NCBI RefSeq assembly: GCF_041435435.1
Contig: NZ_CP108494.1
Coordinates: forward strand, 4,622,501 to 4,686,500
From: Streptomyces sp. NBC_01241
GTDB lineage: Bacteria > Actinomycetota > Actinomycetes > Streptomycetales > Streptomycetaceae
Length of the DNA stretch: 64,000 nt
Direction: 5' to 3'
Under the pieces are notes generated by a model that was not told the DNA's origin, did not search any database, and was given only the letters and a program-made list of their open reading frames with translations. A program made the translations under genes and the position numbers. This document shows positions 25,390-36,899 of the stretch, one piece after another. Each line of letters begins with the position of its first letter. Positions within the stretch are counted from its first letter, which is position 1.

Positions 25390-26373
25390 ATGACCTCCAG
25401 CGCCGCAACCGTCGCCCCCTCCGCCATATCCCCCGCCCACCCCGTCCTGGCCGAGGTCGTACGGTCCGGCTTCGTGGAGGGCCGGCACCGGGGCTCGCTG
25501 GTCCTCCTGGCCGCCGACGGCAGCGTGGAACGGGTCCTGGGCGATCCGACGGCGCCGGTCTTCCCCCGTTCGTCCAACAAGCCGATGCAGGCCGCGGCCG
25601 TGCTGCGGGCCGGGCTCGACCTGTCCGGGGAGCGGCTGGCACTGGCCGCCGCGAGCCACTCCGGCGAGGACTTCCACCTCGAACTCGTACGCAGGATGCT
25701 CGCCGAGCACGGACTGACCCCCGGTGATCTGCAGACCCCGCCCGATCTGCCGCTGGACCCGGCGGAGGCGGAGACGTATCTCGCCGCCGGCCACGTCCGG
25801 GAGCGGATCACCATGAACTGTTCCGGCAAGCACGCGGCGATGCTCGCGGCGTGCGCGCTGAACGGCTGGGACCGGGCGTCCTACCTCGACCCGTCGCACT
25901 CGCTCCAGCAGCTGGTCCACCAGGTGGTCGAGGAGGCGGCCGGCGAGCCGGTCGCGGAGGTCGGTACGGACGGGTGCGGGGCGCCGCTGATGGCGATAAG
26001 CCTGGTGGGTCTGGCGCGGGCCTTCCGCACGTTCGTGCTGGCCGAGCCGGGGACGGCGGAGCGCCGGGTCGGCGACGCGATGCGGGCCCACCCCGAGTAC
26101 GTGGCGGGAACGCGCCGCCCCGACACCTGGCTGATGCGGGAGGTGCCGGGCACGCTCTCCAAGATGGGTGCGGAGGCGGTGCAGGCGGTGGCGCTGGCCG
26201 ACGGCCGGGCCCTGGCCTTCAAGATCGACGACGGCGCGACGCGGGCGCTCGGCCCGGTGCTGGCCCGGTCGCTGCGCCTGCTCGGCATCGACGCCCCGGT
26301 GGTCTCCCGGATCGGACGCACGCCGCTGCTGGGCGGCGGCGGTGAGGTCGGCGAGATCAGGGCGGCGTTCTGA
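25390..26373 (+). CDS. Asparaginase (AnsA/ReAII-like)
   Basis: A 327-residue enzyme of the Rhizobium etli type-II-like asparaginase family (PF06089), unrelated to the E. coli AnsB fold. Key motifs are FPRSSNKPMQ (catalytic Ser-x-x-Lys), AAASHSGEDFH, MNCSGKHAAML (Cys/Ser/Lys catalytic and zinc region), VGTDGCGAPLM and KIDDGATRA. It hydrolyses L-asparagine to aspartate and ammonia. There is no signal peptide, so it is cytoplasmic. The ribosome-binding region lies within the right arm of the preceding hairpin. Confidence 0.9.
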   Translation: MTSSAATVAPSAISPAHPVLAEVVRSGFVEGRHRGSLVLLAADGSVERVLGDPTAPVFPRSSNKPMQAAAVLRAGLDLSGERLALAAASHSGEDFHLELVRRMLAEHGLTPGDLQTPPDLPLDPAEAETYLAAGHVRERITMNCSGKHAAMLAACALNGWDRASYLDPSHSLQQLVHQVVEEAAGEPVAEVGTDGCGAPLMAISLVGLARAFRTFVLAEPGTAERRVGDAMRAHPEYVAGTRRPDTWLMREVPGTLSKMGAEAVQAVALADGRALAFKIDDGATRALGPVLARSLRLLGIDAPVVSRIGRTPLLGGGGEVGEIRAAF

Positions 26374-26382
26374 CCGGGTTCC

Positions 26383-26432
26383 GCGGTCCCGGAAAACCGG
26401 GTGACAAGCGGTCCCGGAAAACCGGGCGACAA
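26383..26432. repeat. 25-bp direct repeat, two copies
   Basis: Two adjacent 25-bp units (26383-26407 and 26408-26432), differing at one base, each containing the self-complementary core cccggaaaaccggg. They lie between the asparaginase stop and the acetyltransferase start. Confidence 0.75.
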
Positions 26433-26462
26433 CCCGGGAGTCGGGTGCCTAGCGTGGATCAC

Positions 26463-27713
26463 ATGGCTCCTGACGTCCGTACGATCACCGCTGCCGAGTT
26501 CCCCGACTGGCTGCGCGCCAAGCACACCGGCTTTCTGCACCCGCCGACGGGAACGGAAGAAGAGTCCGAACGGCGGCTCCCGTACACGGACCTCGCCCGC
26601 ACGCAGGGCGCCTTCGACGGCGGGCGGTGCGTGGCCACGTTCCGTTCGTTCGCGCAGGAGCTCACGGTCGTCGGCGGTGCCGTGGTGCCGGCCGACGCGA
26701 TCTCCAACGTCACGGTGTCGCCCACGCACCGCCGTCGCGGACTGCTCAGCCGGATGATGGCCACGGACCTGGCGGCGGCGAAGGAGCGCGGCGACGTGGT
26801 CGCCACCCTGATCGCCGCCGAGTACCCGATCTACGGGCGGTACGGCTTCGGTCCGGCGACGTGGACCACCGAGTGGGAGATCGACGTACCGAGGGCGGGC
26901 CTGGACCCGCGCTGGTCGGGCCCCTCCGCGCAGGACGGCGGCCGGATCGACCTGGTGAGCGGTGCCGACGTACGCAAGCTGGGCCCGGCCCTCCACGACC
27001 GGCTGCGGGCCCGGCAGCACGGTGCGGTCGACCGTGAGGCCCGCTGGTGGGAAGTGAACACCGGCGAGATCCCGTCCGGTCCCGAGGTCTGGAAGGAACC
27101 GTTCTACGCGGTCTACAGCAACGCGGCCGGTGAGCCGGACGGTCTGATCGTCTACCGCGCCGACGACAACTGGGGCGATGCCAAGCAGCCGCTGAACCGG
27201 GCCACGGTGCTCGGGCAGATCGCCGTCACCCCGGCCGCGGACCGCGTGCTGTGGCACTTCGTCTGCTCCATCGACTGGATCACCACGGTCCGCACCGGCT
27301 ACCGCGCCCCCGACGACCTGCTGCCCCTCCTGCTCCCGGACCCGCGCGCGGCCCGCATCGTGACCCACGCGGACTGGCTGTGGGTGCGGGTCCTGGACGT
27401 CGTACGCGCCCTGGAGGCCCGGACGTACGCGGTGCCCGGCGCGCTGACCCTGGACGTCCACGACACCACGGGCCTGACCGCCGGCCGCTACCGCCTGGAC
27501 GCCTCCCCGTCCGGCGCGAGTTGCACCCCCACCTCGGCTGAAGCCGATCTCGCCCTGGACGTAAGGGAGTTGGGGGCGCTCTACCTGGGCGACGAGTCGC
27601 CGGTCCGGCTGGCGGCACTGGGCCCCATCGAGGAACGCACGCCGGGAGCGGTGGCGCTGGCGGAGGGGATGTTCCGGGCGGCGCGGCGGGCCTGGTGCCC
27701 GGACATCTTCTAG
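26463..27713 (+). CDS. Eis-like GNAT acetyltransferase
   Basis: A 416-residue member of the Eis family (enhanced intracellular survival/aminoglycoside N-acetyltransferase-like). An N-terminal GNAT domain with VSPTHRRRGLLSRMM (acetyl-CoA loop R-x-x-G-x-L) at about 85 is followed by a second GNAT-like domain and a C-terminal SCP2-like domain (APDDLLPLLLPDPRAARI ... GALTLDVHDTTG). The chain ends in a free carboxylate of Phe (DIF), which in Eis contributes to catalysis. Substrates may include lysine side chains or amines; specificity is not predictable. Confidence 0.88.
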   Translation: MAPDVRTITAAEFPDWLRAKHTGFLHPPTGTEEESERRLPYTDLARTQGAFDGGRCVATFRSFAQELTVVGGAVVPADAISNVTVSPTHRRRGLLSRMMATDLAAAKERGDVVATLIAAEYPIYGRYGFGPATWTTEWEIDVPRAGLDPRWSGPSAQDGGRIDLVSGADVRKLGPALHDRLRARQHGAVDREARWWEVNTGEIPSGPEVWKEPFYAVYSNAAGEPDGLIVYRADDNWGDAKQPLNRATVLGQIAVTPAADRVLWHFVCSIDWITTVRTGYRAPDDLLPLLLPDPRAARIVTHADWLWVRVLDVVRALEARTYAVPGALTLDVHDTTGLTAGRYRLDASPSGASCTPTSAEADLALDVRELGALYLGDESPVRLAALGPIEERTPGAVALAEGMFRAARRAWCPDIF

Positions 27714-27997
27714 GACCGGCCCCGGCCTGCCGCCGACGGCAGGTCGCGCCACCGGATGCCAACTGCCGGTGGGGACGAAGGCACCGGTCTTCGCGACCAC
27801 GAGTTCAGGTTCGGTCTCGAACGGGTGCTGGACGGGACCGAGTCCCTGGTGGAGGCGCGGGCGCGGGGGCGGGGCGGCGAGACGATGACCCTGCGGTCCG
27901 TCCACCAGGCGCTTCCGGCTGTCGGCGTCCGGCCCGCCCGTCGCCCGTGCGACCGTTCTCGGACGTCAAGTCCGGTTGAGGTCAAGGCGTACGCTTC

Positions 27998-28672
27998 ATG
28001 GTCATGAGCGGAGAGACACCCGAGCCGCCCGCGACGGCGGAGCATGCGGCGCCCGCGCCACATGCGCCGATGAGCCTGCGTGAGCGCAAGAAGCAGCTGA
28101 CGTACCAGGCGATCTCCGATGCCGCGATCGCGATGTTCGTGGAGCGGGGCTTCGACAAGGTCTCGGTGGCGGAGGTGGCGGCTGCCGCGGACATTTCCAA
28201 GCCGACGCTGTTCCGGTACTTCCCGGCCAAGGAGGACCTGGCCCTGCACCGGTTCGCCGACCACGAGGACGAGTCCGCCCGCGTGGTCGCCGCCCGCGCG
28301 GACGACGAGTCCCCGCTGGACGCCCTGCGTCGCAACTACCTGGACGGCCTGGAGCGACGCGACCCGGTGACCGGGCTCTGCGACGTGCCGCAGGTGCTGG
28401 CGTATCAGCGGATGCTGTACGGGACGCCGTCCCTGGTCGCCCGCATGTACACCTACCAGGGCCGCTCGGAGGCGGCGCTCGCCCGCGCGCTGGGCGACCG
28501 GGTGCGGGACAGGCTGGCCGCGGGCCAGATCATCGCCGTACTGCGCATCCTGGCCCTGGAGAACTGGCGGCGGATCGAAGCGGGGGAGAGCGCGGATCAG
28601 GTGTACGACGGCGCGGTCGAAGCGGCCGAACTCGCCTTCGTGCAACTGCGGTCGGGACTCGGCGCGCAGTAG
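27998..28672 (+). CDS. TetR-family transcriptional regulator
   Basis: A 224-residue regulator. The TetR helix-turn-helix is at about 30-75 (AISDAAIAMFVERGFDKVSVAEVAAAADISKPTLFRYFPAKEDL), followed by a helical ligand domain with TGLCDVPQVLAYQRMLY. It is preceded by 25 flexible residues. No adjacent efflux or enzyme gene is obviously its target; the next gene is convergent. ATG 27998 or 28004 are both possible starts. Confidence 0.88.
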   Translation: MVMSGETPEPPATAEHAAPAPHAPMSLRERKKQLTYQAISDAAIAMFVERGFDKVSVAEVAAAADISKPTLFRYFPAKEDLALHRFADHEDESARVVAARADDESPLDALRRNYLDGLERRDPVTGLCDVPQVLAYQRMLYGTPSLVARMYTYQGRSEAALARALGDRVRDRLAAGQIIAVLRILALENWRRIEAGESADQVYDGAVEAAELAFVQLRSGLGAQ

Positions 28673-28720
28673 CGGCCGGCGTGGTGCGCGGCCTCGGCCG
28701 CCCGCCGGGCACGGGGCCGC

Positions 28721-29242
28721 TCAGGCGGGGACGTCGCCGGCGTGCACCACCGCTTCGGCGATCTCGCGTACCCGGTCGAACGTGATACCGGTGCGCTGTT
28801 CCACGGCGAGGGGATGGTCGGTGGGTTCCAGCTCGATCCGGGGACGCAGACCGATCGGGCGGGTGTGGGCGTTCGTCTTGAGGTTGGTCGTGCGGGGCGA
28901 GTACAGCCCCAACTCGGTGCTCAGCCACCCGAAGTACGGCTGCTCGGACTCCCGGCCGGGCGTCTCCCACACGTCGAGGGCCCGCCCGAAGTTCTCCCGG
29001 CTGAGCGAGACCCAGACACCCCAGGAGAAGGGCTCCTCGCTGCCGAGGACGGGTATCTCGATCAGGCCCTTGATGAAGTAGTGCTCGTGTCTGACGATGC
29101 ACTGGTCCGAGGAGAGCATGCTGTCGGGATCGTTCTCCAGGCTCGCGTCCCAGACGTCGGGTGCCATGGTCGAGTACCCCATCGGTAGTTCCGCGTGGTG
29201 TTCGCCGCAGCAGGAGCAGGTGTAGCCGGGGTCGATATCCAT
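28721..29242 (-). CDS. DUF2199 protein
   Basis: A 173-residue cytoplasmic protein of the DUF2199 family. The N-terminal zinc-ribbon-like YTCSCCGEHHAELP, the motif SSDQCIVRHEHYFIKGLIEIPV, FSWGVWVSLSRENF and the C-terminal IELEPTDHPLAVEQRTGI match the family along its whole length. Function unknown; members often occur singly near immunity or regulatory genes. The start is the ATG with complement at 29240-29242. Confidence 0.87.
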   Translation of the reverse strand: MDIDPGYTCSCCGEHHAELPMGYSTMAPDVWDASLENDPDSMLSSDQCIVRHEHYFIKGLIEIPVLGSEEPFSWGVWVSLSRENFGRALDVWETPGRESEQPYFGWLSTELGLYSPRTTNLKTNAHTRPIGLRPRIELEPTDHPLAVEQRTGITFDRVREIAEAVVHAGDVPA

Positions 29243-29324
29243 GGGCGGGATCCTAGGCCGTGTGGTTCCGGGGGCGGGCGTACGAGGTCCGTTCCCTTCC
29301 CCTGCGTACACCCGCCCTGCGCGC

Positions 29325-30341
29325 CTACACGGAACGGCCGAGCACGTCCTCCCGTACGTCGGCCCACTCCAGGGAGTGGCGGATGCCCTCCGCCAGCGAG
29401 TAACGCGGCTGCCAGCCCAGCAGCCGCTTCGCCCGGTCGCTCCGGGTGTACGCCCCCGCGACATCGCCCGGCCGGGCTTCGGCGTCGACCGCGGGCACGG
29501 GTGCCTCGACCACGCTGTTGAAGGCGTCGAGGAGCTCGCGCACGGTGGTGCCCGTGCCGGAGCCCAGGTTGATGACGGTGGAGGTGGCCGCCGGCCCGGC
29601 CCCCGCCTCCGGCAGGACGGTGTCGAAGGCACCGAGCGCGGCCACATGCGCGACGGCGAGGTCCCAGACGTGGACGTAGTCGCGGATGCCCGAACCGTCG
29701 CGCGTCGGGTAGCCGGTTCCGGTGACCTGGAACGCGGTGCCCTCCTCCTGCGCCTGGATCATCTTGCCCAGGCCGTGGCTCGGGCGCCGCAGCTGAAGTC
29801 CCGTACGCATCTTCGGATCTGCGCCGATCGGGTTGAAGTAGCGCAGGGACACAACGCGCAGAGGCTGCGTGGCGGCGATGTCGGTGAACATCGCCTCGCA
29901 CACCGCCTTGGTGCGCGCGTACGGGCTCTGCGGGGCGACGGGGGAGTCCTCGTCGACCGTCAGATCGGTGTCCGCCCCGTAGATGGAGGCGGACGAGCTG
30001 AAGATCATGCGGGTACAGCCGTTGCGCAGGAGGTGGCCGGCGAACTCCAGGCTCTTGGCCACGTTCGCCCGGTAGTAGCCGACCGGGTCGGCGACCGAGT
30101 CCGGGACCACGATCAGGGCCGCGCAGTGGACGACGGCGTCGATGTCCGGGTGCTCGGCGAAGACCCGGTCGATCAGCGGGCCGTCCGCGATGTCGCCCTC
30201 GTAGAAGGCCCGCCCCGTCGTGAACTCCCGTCTGCCCGTGACCAGGTTGTCGAGGACGACCGGAGTGATCCCCGCGTCCGCACATGCGGACGCGACCGTG
30301 CTGCCGATGTAGCCCGCGCCTCCGGCGATCAGGACCTTCAT
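29325..30341 (-). CDS. galE: UDP-glucose 4-epimerase
   Basis: A 338-residue extended short-chain dehydrogenase. The NAD-binding GGAGYIGS is at residue 7, SSSASIYG supplies the catalytic Ser, and the YARTK pair (Tyr-x3-Lys) is near 155. RYFNPIGADPKMRTG and DYVHVWDLAVAHV are GalE landmarks. It interconverts UDP-glucose and UDP-galactose for cell-surface glycans or galactose use. It stands alone, without galT or galK nearby, which suggests a housekeeping glycan role. Confidence 0.9.
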   Translation of the reverse strand: MKVLIAGGAGYIGSTVASACADAGITPVVLDNLVTGRREFTTGRAFYEGDIADGPLIDRVFAEHPDIDAVVHCAALIVVPDSVADPVGYYRANVAKSLEFAGHLLRNGCTRMIFSSSASIYGADTDLTVDEDSPVAPQSPYARTKAVCEAMFTDIAATQPLRVVSLRYFNPIGADPKMRTGLQLRRPSHGLGKMIQAQEEGTAFQVTGTGYPTRDGSGIRDYVHVWDLAVAHVAALGAFDTVLPEAGAGPAATSTVINLGSGTGTTVRELLDAFNSVVEAPVPAVDAEARPGDVAGAYTRSDRAKRLLGWQPRYSLAEGIRHSLEWADVREDVLGRSV

Positions 30342-30579
30342 GCCGTGCCTGCCTCTCTGTGGCTTTCCGCGTCGCCGCCTCCGGCCGGTGTGGTGCGCGA
30401 TGCCGCAGGGCCGGACCGGCGGGCGGAGGCGGAGCTGCTGAGGCGATCCTAGGCGAGCGCGGTCGGCCGCCGGGCCGCATGTCCGGCACCGTTCCATGCA
30501 GCCCTCCCGCTGGTCGCGAGATCCGAGCAGCGCCATGTCGTCCTCGTCGAGCGTCTGCCGGCCGGCGGCCATGCCCCGG

Positions 30580-32970
<2,391 letters not shown>

Positions 32971-33644
32971 CGTGTCTCCATCTGTCGGGCGGGGCCGCTT
33001 TCGCGGTCCCCGTCGGCATCGCTCGGCTCGATCTGCTTGGCTTCGAGCCGCACGCCTGGTTCTCCTTCGCTCCGGCCGCTCCGCCCGCTTCGGCCCGTGA
33101 AGCTTCTGGGCCCCGGCCACGCGGCGTGCCCGGCCGAAGGAAGCGTCGACCGGCCGGCGGCCGTCGTGCAACGGCTCGCGGCCGGGCGTCCCGGTCGCCC
33201 CTCGCGCCAGGCCAGCCGCGGCGCGGGGAGAAGCGGAACCAGTGGTACGGGGTGGGCGGCGCACGGGTCGAAGCCGGTGCGCGGGGCGCACCGGTCGCTC
33301 CGCTCCTGCGGCAGCGCGTCGACCTCGTGGGCCTCGGCCGTCCCGCGATCATGGACACGCCGCGGGTGTGGGCCCGGCCCCGGTCGAGGATAGCGGCAGG
33401 GCGGCGCTACGGCTTCGGTCATGGCTGAGGACGGTAACCCCGGCCCCCCGTCGCGCGTGGGCGTATTCCGGCCGGCAGGTCTTTTACCGGCCACCATTCG
33501 ACGGTGACCAGGCGTGACGACCGCCGAACCGGGGGCGTCCGGTACCTCGGATCGGCCGAGACTCCCGAGTCCCCGAACCCGCACCACGTCGGCCAGTCGG
33601 AAACCGGGTGCGGACTGTCGGCGCGGTGGTGTGTGATCGAGGGC
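32971..33644. other. 674-bp region without a gene
   Basis: Between the divergent UvrA2-like and acetyltransferase genes. Long open frames are present on both strands, but their composition is Arg/Pro/Gly-rich and matches no family I know, so I treat them as chance frames of high-GC DNA. It contains the two promoters and marks the left edge of the accessory region. Confidence 0.45.
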
Positions 33645-34511
33645 ATGGCGATTGTGTTGCGCAAGCCGGGGGTCGACGGGCTGAGCGAGGCCGTGGGCGT
33701 GCTGCGGGGGTGGCAGTACGACGGGGCGCCGATGCAACTGCATCCGGGGGACCTGGGCTGGTTCTGCCGGTTGAGTGCCGAAGCGACCGCTGCGGCGGTC
33801 AGGACGTGGAGCCGGGACGGACAGATTCTCGCCGTCGGGCTGCTGGACGGCCCCCGGTTGTTGCGGCTGACGATCGCGCCGGACGCTCAGCGGGAGGAGG
33901 CGCTGGCGCAGCAGTTGGTCGATGACGTGACCGAGCCGGAGCGCGGCGTGCTGCCCGAGGGGAAGGCGGACATCGAGGCGCCGATGGGTGCACTGGTCCA
34001 AGATCTGCTGTTCGAGGACGGCTGGAACGCCGACGAGCCGTGGACGCCGCTGTGCCGCGACCTCACGGAGCCGGTGAACGACCCAGGCGTACGGATCGAG
34101 GTGGTCGGGCCGGAGCAGGCGCACGTGTTTGCCGCCGTACATCGGGCAGCGTTCGACGGGTCGAGGTTCACGGATGAGCGCTGGCACGCGATGGCGGCCG
34201 GATTGCCGTACGCCGACGCCCGGTGTCTGGTCGCGTACGACGACCAGGGCAACGCGGTGGCGGCGGTGACGGTGTGGTCGGCCGGTCCGGGTAGGCCCGG
34301 GTTGCTCGAACCGATGGGCGTGCACCGGGAACATCGCCGTCACGGCTACGGCGAGGCGATCACTGTCGCCGCGGCGGCCGCACTCCAGGAGCTGGGCTCG
34401 TCGAGCGCGATCGTCTGCGCCCCGAGTTCCAATGTCGGCGCCGTCGCCACCTACAAGTCAGCCGGCTTCCAGCAGCGCCCCGAGGTCCGGGACCGACACC
34501 GGGACGCCTAG
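33645..34511 (+). CDS. GNAT-family acetyltransferase
   Basis: 288 residues. The C-terminal GNAT domain (about 155-285) has LLEPMGVHREHRRHGYGEAITVAAAAAL, the acetyl-CoA-binding R-x-x-G-x-G/A loop, and SNVGAVATYKSAGF, the usual C-terminal strand. The N-terminal half looks like a degenerate second GNAT domain (LLRLTIAPDAQREEALAQQL). The target is unknown. ATG 33645 (MAIVLRKPG) was chosen because the 47 residues upstream have no family-like composition. It sits at the left border of the mobile-element-rich stretch. Confidence 0.83.
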   Translation: MAIVLRKPGVDGLSEAVGVLRGWQYDGAPMQLHPGDLGWFCRLSAEATAAAVRTWSRDGQILAVGLLDGPRLLRLTIAPDAQREEALAQQLVDDVTEPERGVLPEGKADIEAPMGALVQDLLFEDGWNADEPWTPLCRDLTEPVNDPGVRIEVVGPEQAHVFAAVHRAAFDGSRFTDERWHAMAAGLPYADARCLVAYDDQGNAVAAVTVWSAGPGRPGLLEPMGVHREHRRHGYGEAITVAAAAALQELGSSSAIVCAPSSNVGAVATYKSAGFQQRPEVRDRHRDA

Positions 34512-34603
34512 TCGCAGAGCAGGTTCGCTGAGACGCGGGCCCGGATCGGATCGGCTTTGGTGAGATGGGAGTGGGCCGCTCAAGACGGGACACGAGGACG
34601 GCA

Positions 34604-34630
34604 GTGTCCTGTCCCGGATAACTGTGGGCA
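34604..34630 (+). repeat. 27-bp repeat, copy 1
   Basis: Begins gtgtcctgtcccggataac and matches 41253-41279 at 26 of 27 bases in the same orientation. It lies 75 bp upstream of the OrfA relic, as expected for an insertion-sequence end. Confidence 0.75.
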
Positions 34631-34704
34631 TGGTGGGTGAAGCTTCCCCTTGATGTTGGACACCCGGAGACTGGGACGTGAGGTTCCAGAGGAAGTAGTG
34701 CCAG

Positions 34705-34914
34705 GTGGGAAGCAAGAGCAACCGCAGTAGGCGGTACGCGGAGGAGTTCAAGCGCGACGTGGTCGCGCTGGTTCGGTCCTTCGGCAAGACCGTCACCGAG
34801 GTGGCCCGGGAGATCGGGGTCGGCGCCGAGGGACTGCGGAACCGGGTCAAGCAGGACACGATCAACCGCGGGCAGGGGGCTCCGGGTTACTTGGACACAG
34901 GTCGTTGTCCATGA
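34705..34914 (+). pseudogene. IS3-family transposase OrfA, truncated
   Basis: A GTG-started 69-residue frame whose first 60 residues are a typical IS3-family OrfA helix-turn-helix (YAEEFKRDVVALVRSFGKTVTEVAREIGVGAEGLRNRVKQD). It ends abruptly after GAPG, where OrfA should continue into its leucine-zipper coiled coil, and no OrfB follows. The break coincides with the start of recombinase-like sequence, so two elements have been joined here. Confidence 0.8.
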
Positions 34915-35276
34915 CCCGTGTTTACGCGCGGATCGCCGACCGGACTTTCGCCGATGAGTACTTCGCGGTCTCGGAGAAGGTCGAGGCCCTCTATGACGCC
35001 CCGCGCCAGCTGCCGGCCGAGGCTGAGGGCTCGGAGATGGCCAAGCTCCGCAGGGAGATGCATCGCCGGATGCTCGGAAACGGCTACTGCGCTCGCCCCG
35101 TCGAGATGGACTGCCACTTCGAGTCGGTCTGCGAATCCTGCACGTTCTTCGTCACCACGATCGAGTTCCGCCCCACTCTCCAACGCCGGCGCGACGGCGC
35201 GGCAGCCAAGGGGCAGGTGGCACGGGAACAGATCTTTGACGGACTTCTCAGTCGACTTGATGAGGATGCCTCCTGA
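34911..35276 (+). pseudogene. Tyrosine recombinase, C-terminal fragment
   Basis: 121 residues matching the extreme C-terminus of a large actinobacterial tyrosine recombinase. The catalytic Tyr is visible in MTRVYARIADRTFADEY, followed by the family-specific Cys-rich tail (GNGYCARPVEMDCHFESVCESCTFF). The catalytic Arg/His region and all N-terminal domains are missing, so it cannot recombine DNA. It abuts the IS3 OrfA relic at about 34890-34911. Confidence 0.8.
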
Positions 35277-35280
35277 TCCC

Positions 35281-35883
35281 CTATCCGAATGGGTCTGCGT
35301 CAAGGGGCAGAAGCTGGACCAGACCCACCGAAGTGTTGTCGTTCGGGGAAGCGTGGACGACGCGGACTGTCCAGCGACCTGCTCGTATCGGGAGGGGGGC
35401 CTGCTCCGGCAGTCCTCCGCCGTTTGGGTACTCGACGTCCAATTCAGCTCCGGCGGTGACAGAGTCCATGAGCACCGCCGGGCCATCCGTCTCCCAGGCA
35501 CCGCACTTCTCCCAGGGGGTGGTGGGGTCGGTGAGTACAGCCTTGGCTGCGGCGATCAGGTCGGCCTCGGAGTCGGCGCCGAGCCAGCGGACGAAGGCTT
35601 GCTGTTCCTGCAGGTAGCAGGTGGTTGCGGGTTGGTCTGCCAGGACAAGTCCCTTCGCGCCCTCCCCGTCGATAGCAATCACGCCCGCCAGTTCGTCCAC
35701 CTCGCAAGCGCGGTCGTAGTCGTCCGAGACATCCCCGTCGCCAATGACCATCCCCGACTCCGTGCAGCCACGCCATTTATCCAATACGGAAACTGGTACG
35801 GCGATCAGGGGGCCGCCCATCGACTCGACCCAGGTGAGGGAAGATTCGGCTGAACCGACTGTGGTTGAGGAGGACGCCTTCAT
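35281..35883 (-). CDS. Imm21-family immunity protein (orphan)
   Basis: 200 residues matching the Imm21 family of contact-dependent/polymorphic-toxin immunity proteins: WVESMGGPLIAVPVSVLDKW, then DYDRACEVDELAGVI, the central AFVRWLGADSEADLI and the C-terminal RAGRWTVRVVHASPND. Such proteins neutralise a cognate secreted toxin in the cytoplasm. No toxin gene or toxin C-terminus is present in the window, so it is an orphan, possibly kept as protection against neighbours. The start is the ATG with complement at 35881-35883; an upstream Met at about 35946 is possible. It lies between mobile-element relics. Confidence 0.8.
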   Translation of the reverse strand: MKASSSTTVGSAESSLTWVESMGGPLIAVPVSVLDKWRGCTESGMVIGDGDVSDDYDRACEVDELAGVIAIDGEGAKGLVLADQPATTCYLQEQQAFVRWLGADSEADLIAAAKAVLTDPTTPWEKCGAWETDGPAVLMDSVTAGAELDVEYPNGGGLPEQAPLPIRAGRWTVRVVHASPNDNTSVGLVQLLPLDADPFG

Positions 35884-36060
35884 CGCGCCAGTATCACCCG
35901 GCGCTGCCAATGCTTTCCTCCGGCTGCGGAGCAGTCTTAGTGACATCTTGCCGCGGACCGGCCCACCCTCGATGACATCGGAGCGGAGCGAGTGAGGCTG
36001 GGCACCTGGCCCCCCACCACGACCGGTGACTTGACATCGAGACCCGCATATTAGAGGCGT

Positions 36061-36546
36061 GCCGCGCGGACGCATCCGCTACGACAACCTGCGAGCAGCG
36101 GTCGAGCGGGTACTGGGGTTCTCCCGCGCCAGGGTGGAATCCGACCGGTGGACGGCGTTCCGCTCGCATTGGGGCATCGACGCGTTCTACTGCCGGCCCG
36201 GCATCGAAGGGGCGCATGAGAAAGGCGGCGTCGAGGGGCAGATCGGGTACTTCCACCGCAACCACTTCGTGCCGGTGCCCAAGGTCGCCACGCTGGCGGA
36301 GCTGAACGAGAGCTCGACCGTCGCGGCGCGGAACTGCTGTTCCAGGTCCTGACCGAACGCGAGGAACAGCGTCGCCATCGCCTCCAACGAGTCCTTCAGC
36401 GGCTGGACGAAGACCTTCACCGACCCCCCGGCTCTGCGCGGCCATCGTGGCCCCGCGACTTTCAACGGCGTCATCATCCAGACCGGCACCGAGTCCTGCC
36501 GCCTGGCCCACACCAAGGCCCAGGCCGAACGCGCCGAAGCAAGTTG
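36061..36546 (+). pseudogene. IS21-family relic (istA/istB fragments)
   Basis: The first 90 codons match the IstA transposase middle (GRIRYDNLRAAVERVLGF, then FYCRPGIEGAHEKGGVEGQ). After about 36330 the sequence switches to the IstB ATPase C-terminus (FQVLTERE, then in a shifted frame ASNESFSGWTKTFTDP, later TGTESCRLAHTKA). Deletion plus frameshifts make it non-functional. Confidence 0.8.
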
Positions 36547-36899
36547 ACCGGCCGCCACACGAGAGGCCCCCGATAACCAGCCCGATCCAGAGCCGGAGTG
36601 ACCCTCAAGGGTGACCGAAGGTCATCGCCTCGGCGACGCCCAAGGCGCCCTTGACGGGACACGCCAGCTCGCATCATGCCCACACGGGCGTCCCCACAGC
36701 ACCACCTACTGCCGGGATGGCGCTTGTTGAAAACCGGCATCACCGGCTCAGGGATGGCCGCAGTTGCTTGATGGATCTCCCACCGACGTCACCCTCTGGA
36801 GTCCGTTTCCCGAGACTCGCCATGGAACTTTCTCGCTAGGAAAACATGTGCCATGCTGGCAACCTCATCGTTATCTGGCCAGGAAGGTCGTGCGGTTCC
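36547..36899. other. 353 bp without a gene
   Basis: Between the IS21 relic and the membrane-protein gene. Short open frames have no family-like composition. AGGAAGG at 36881 marks the probable ribosome-binding site of the next gene. Confidence 0.45.

Noticed and set aside
36061..36546. Functional IS21 element
   Set aside because: istA is truncated, istB is only a C-terminal piece, and frameshifts break both.
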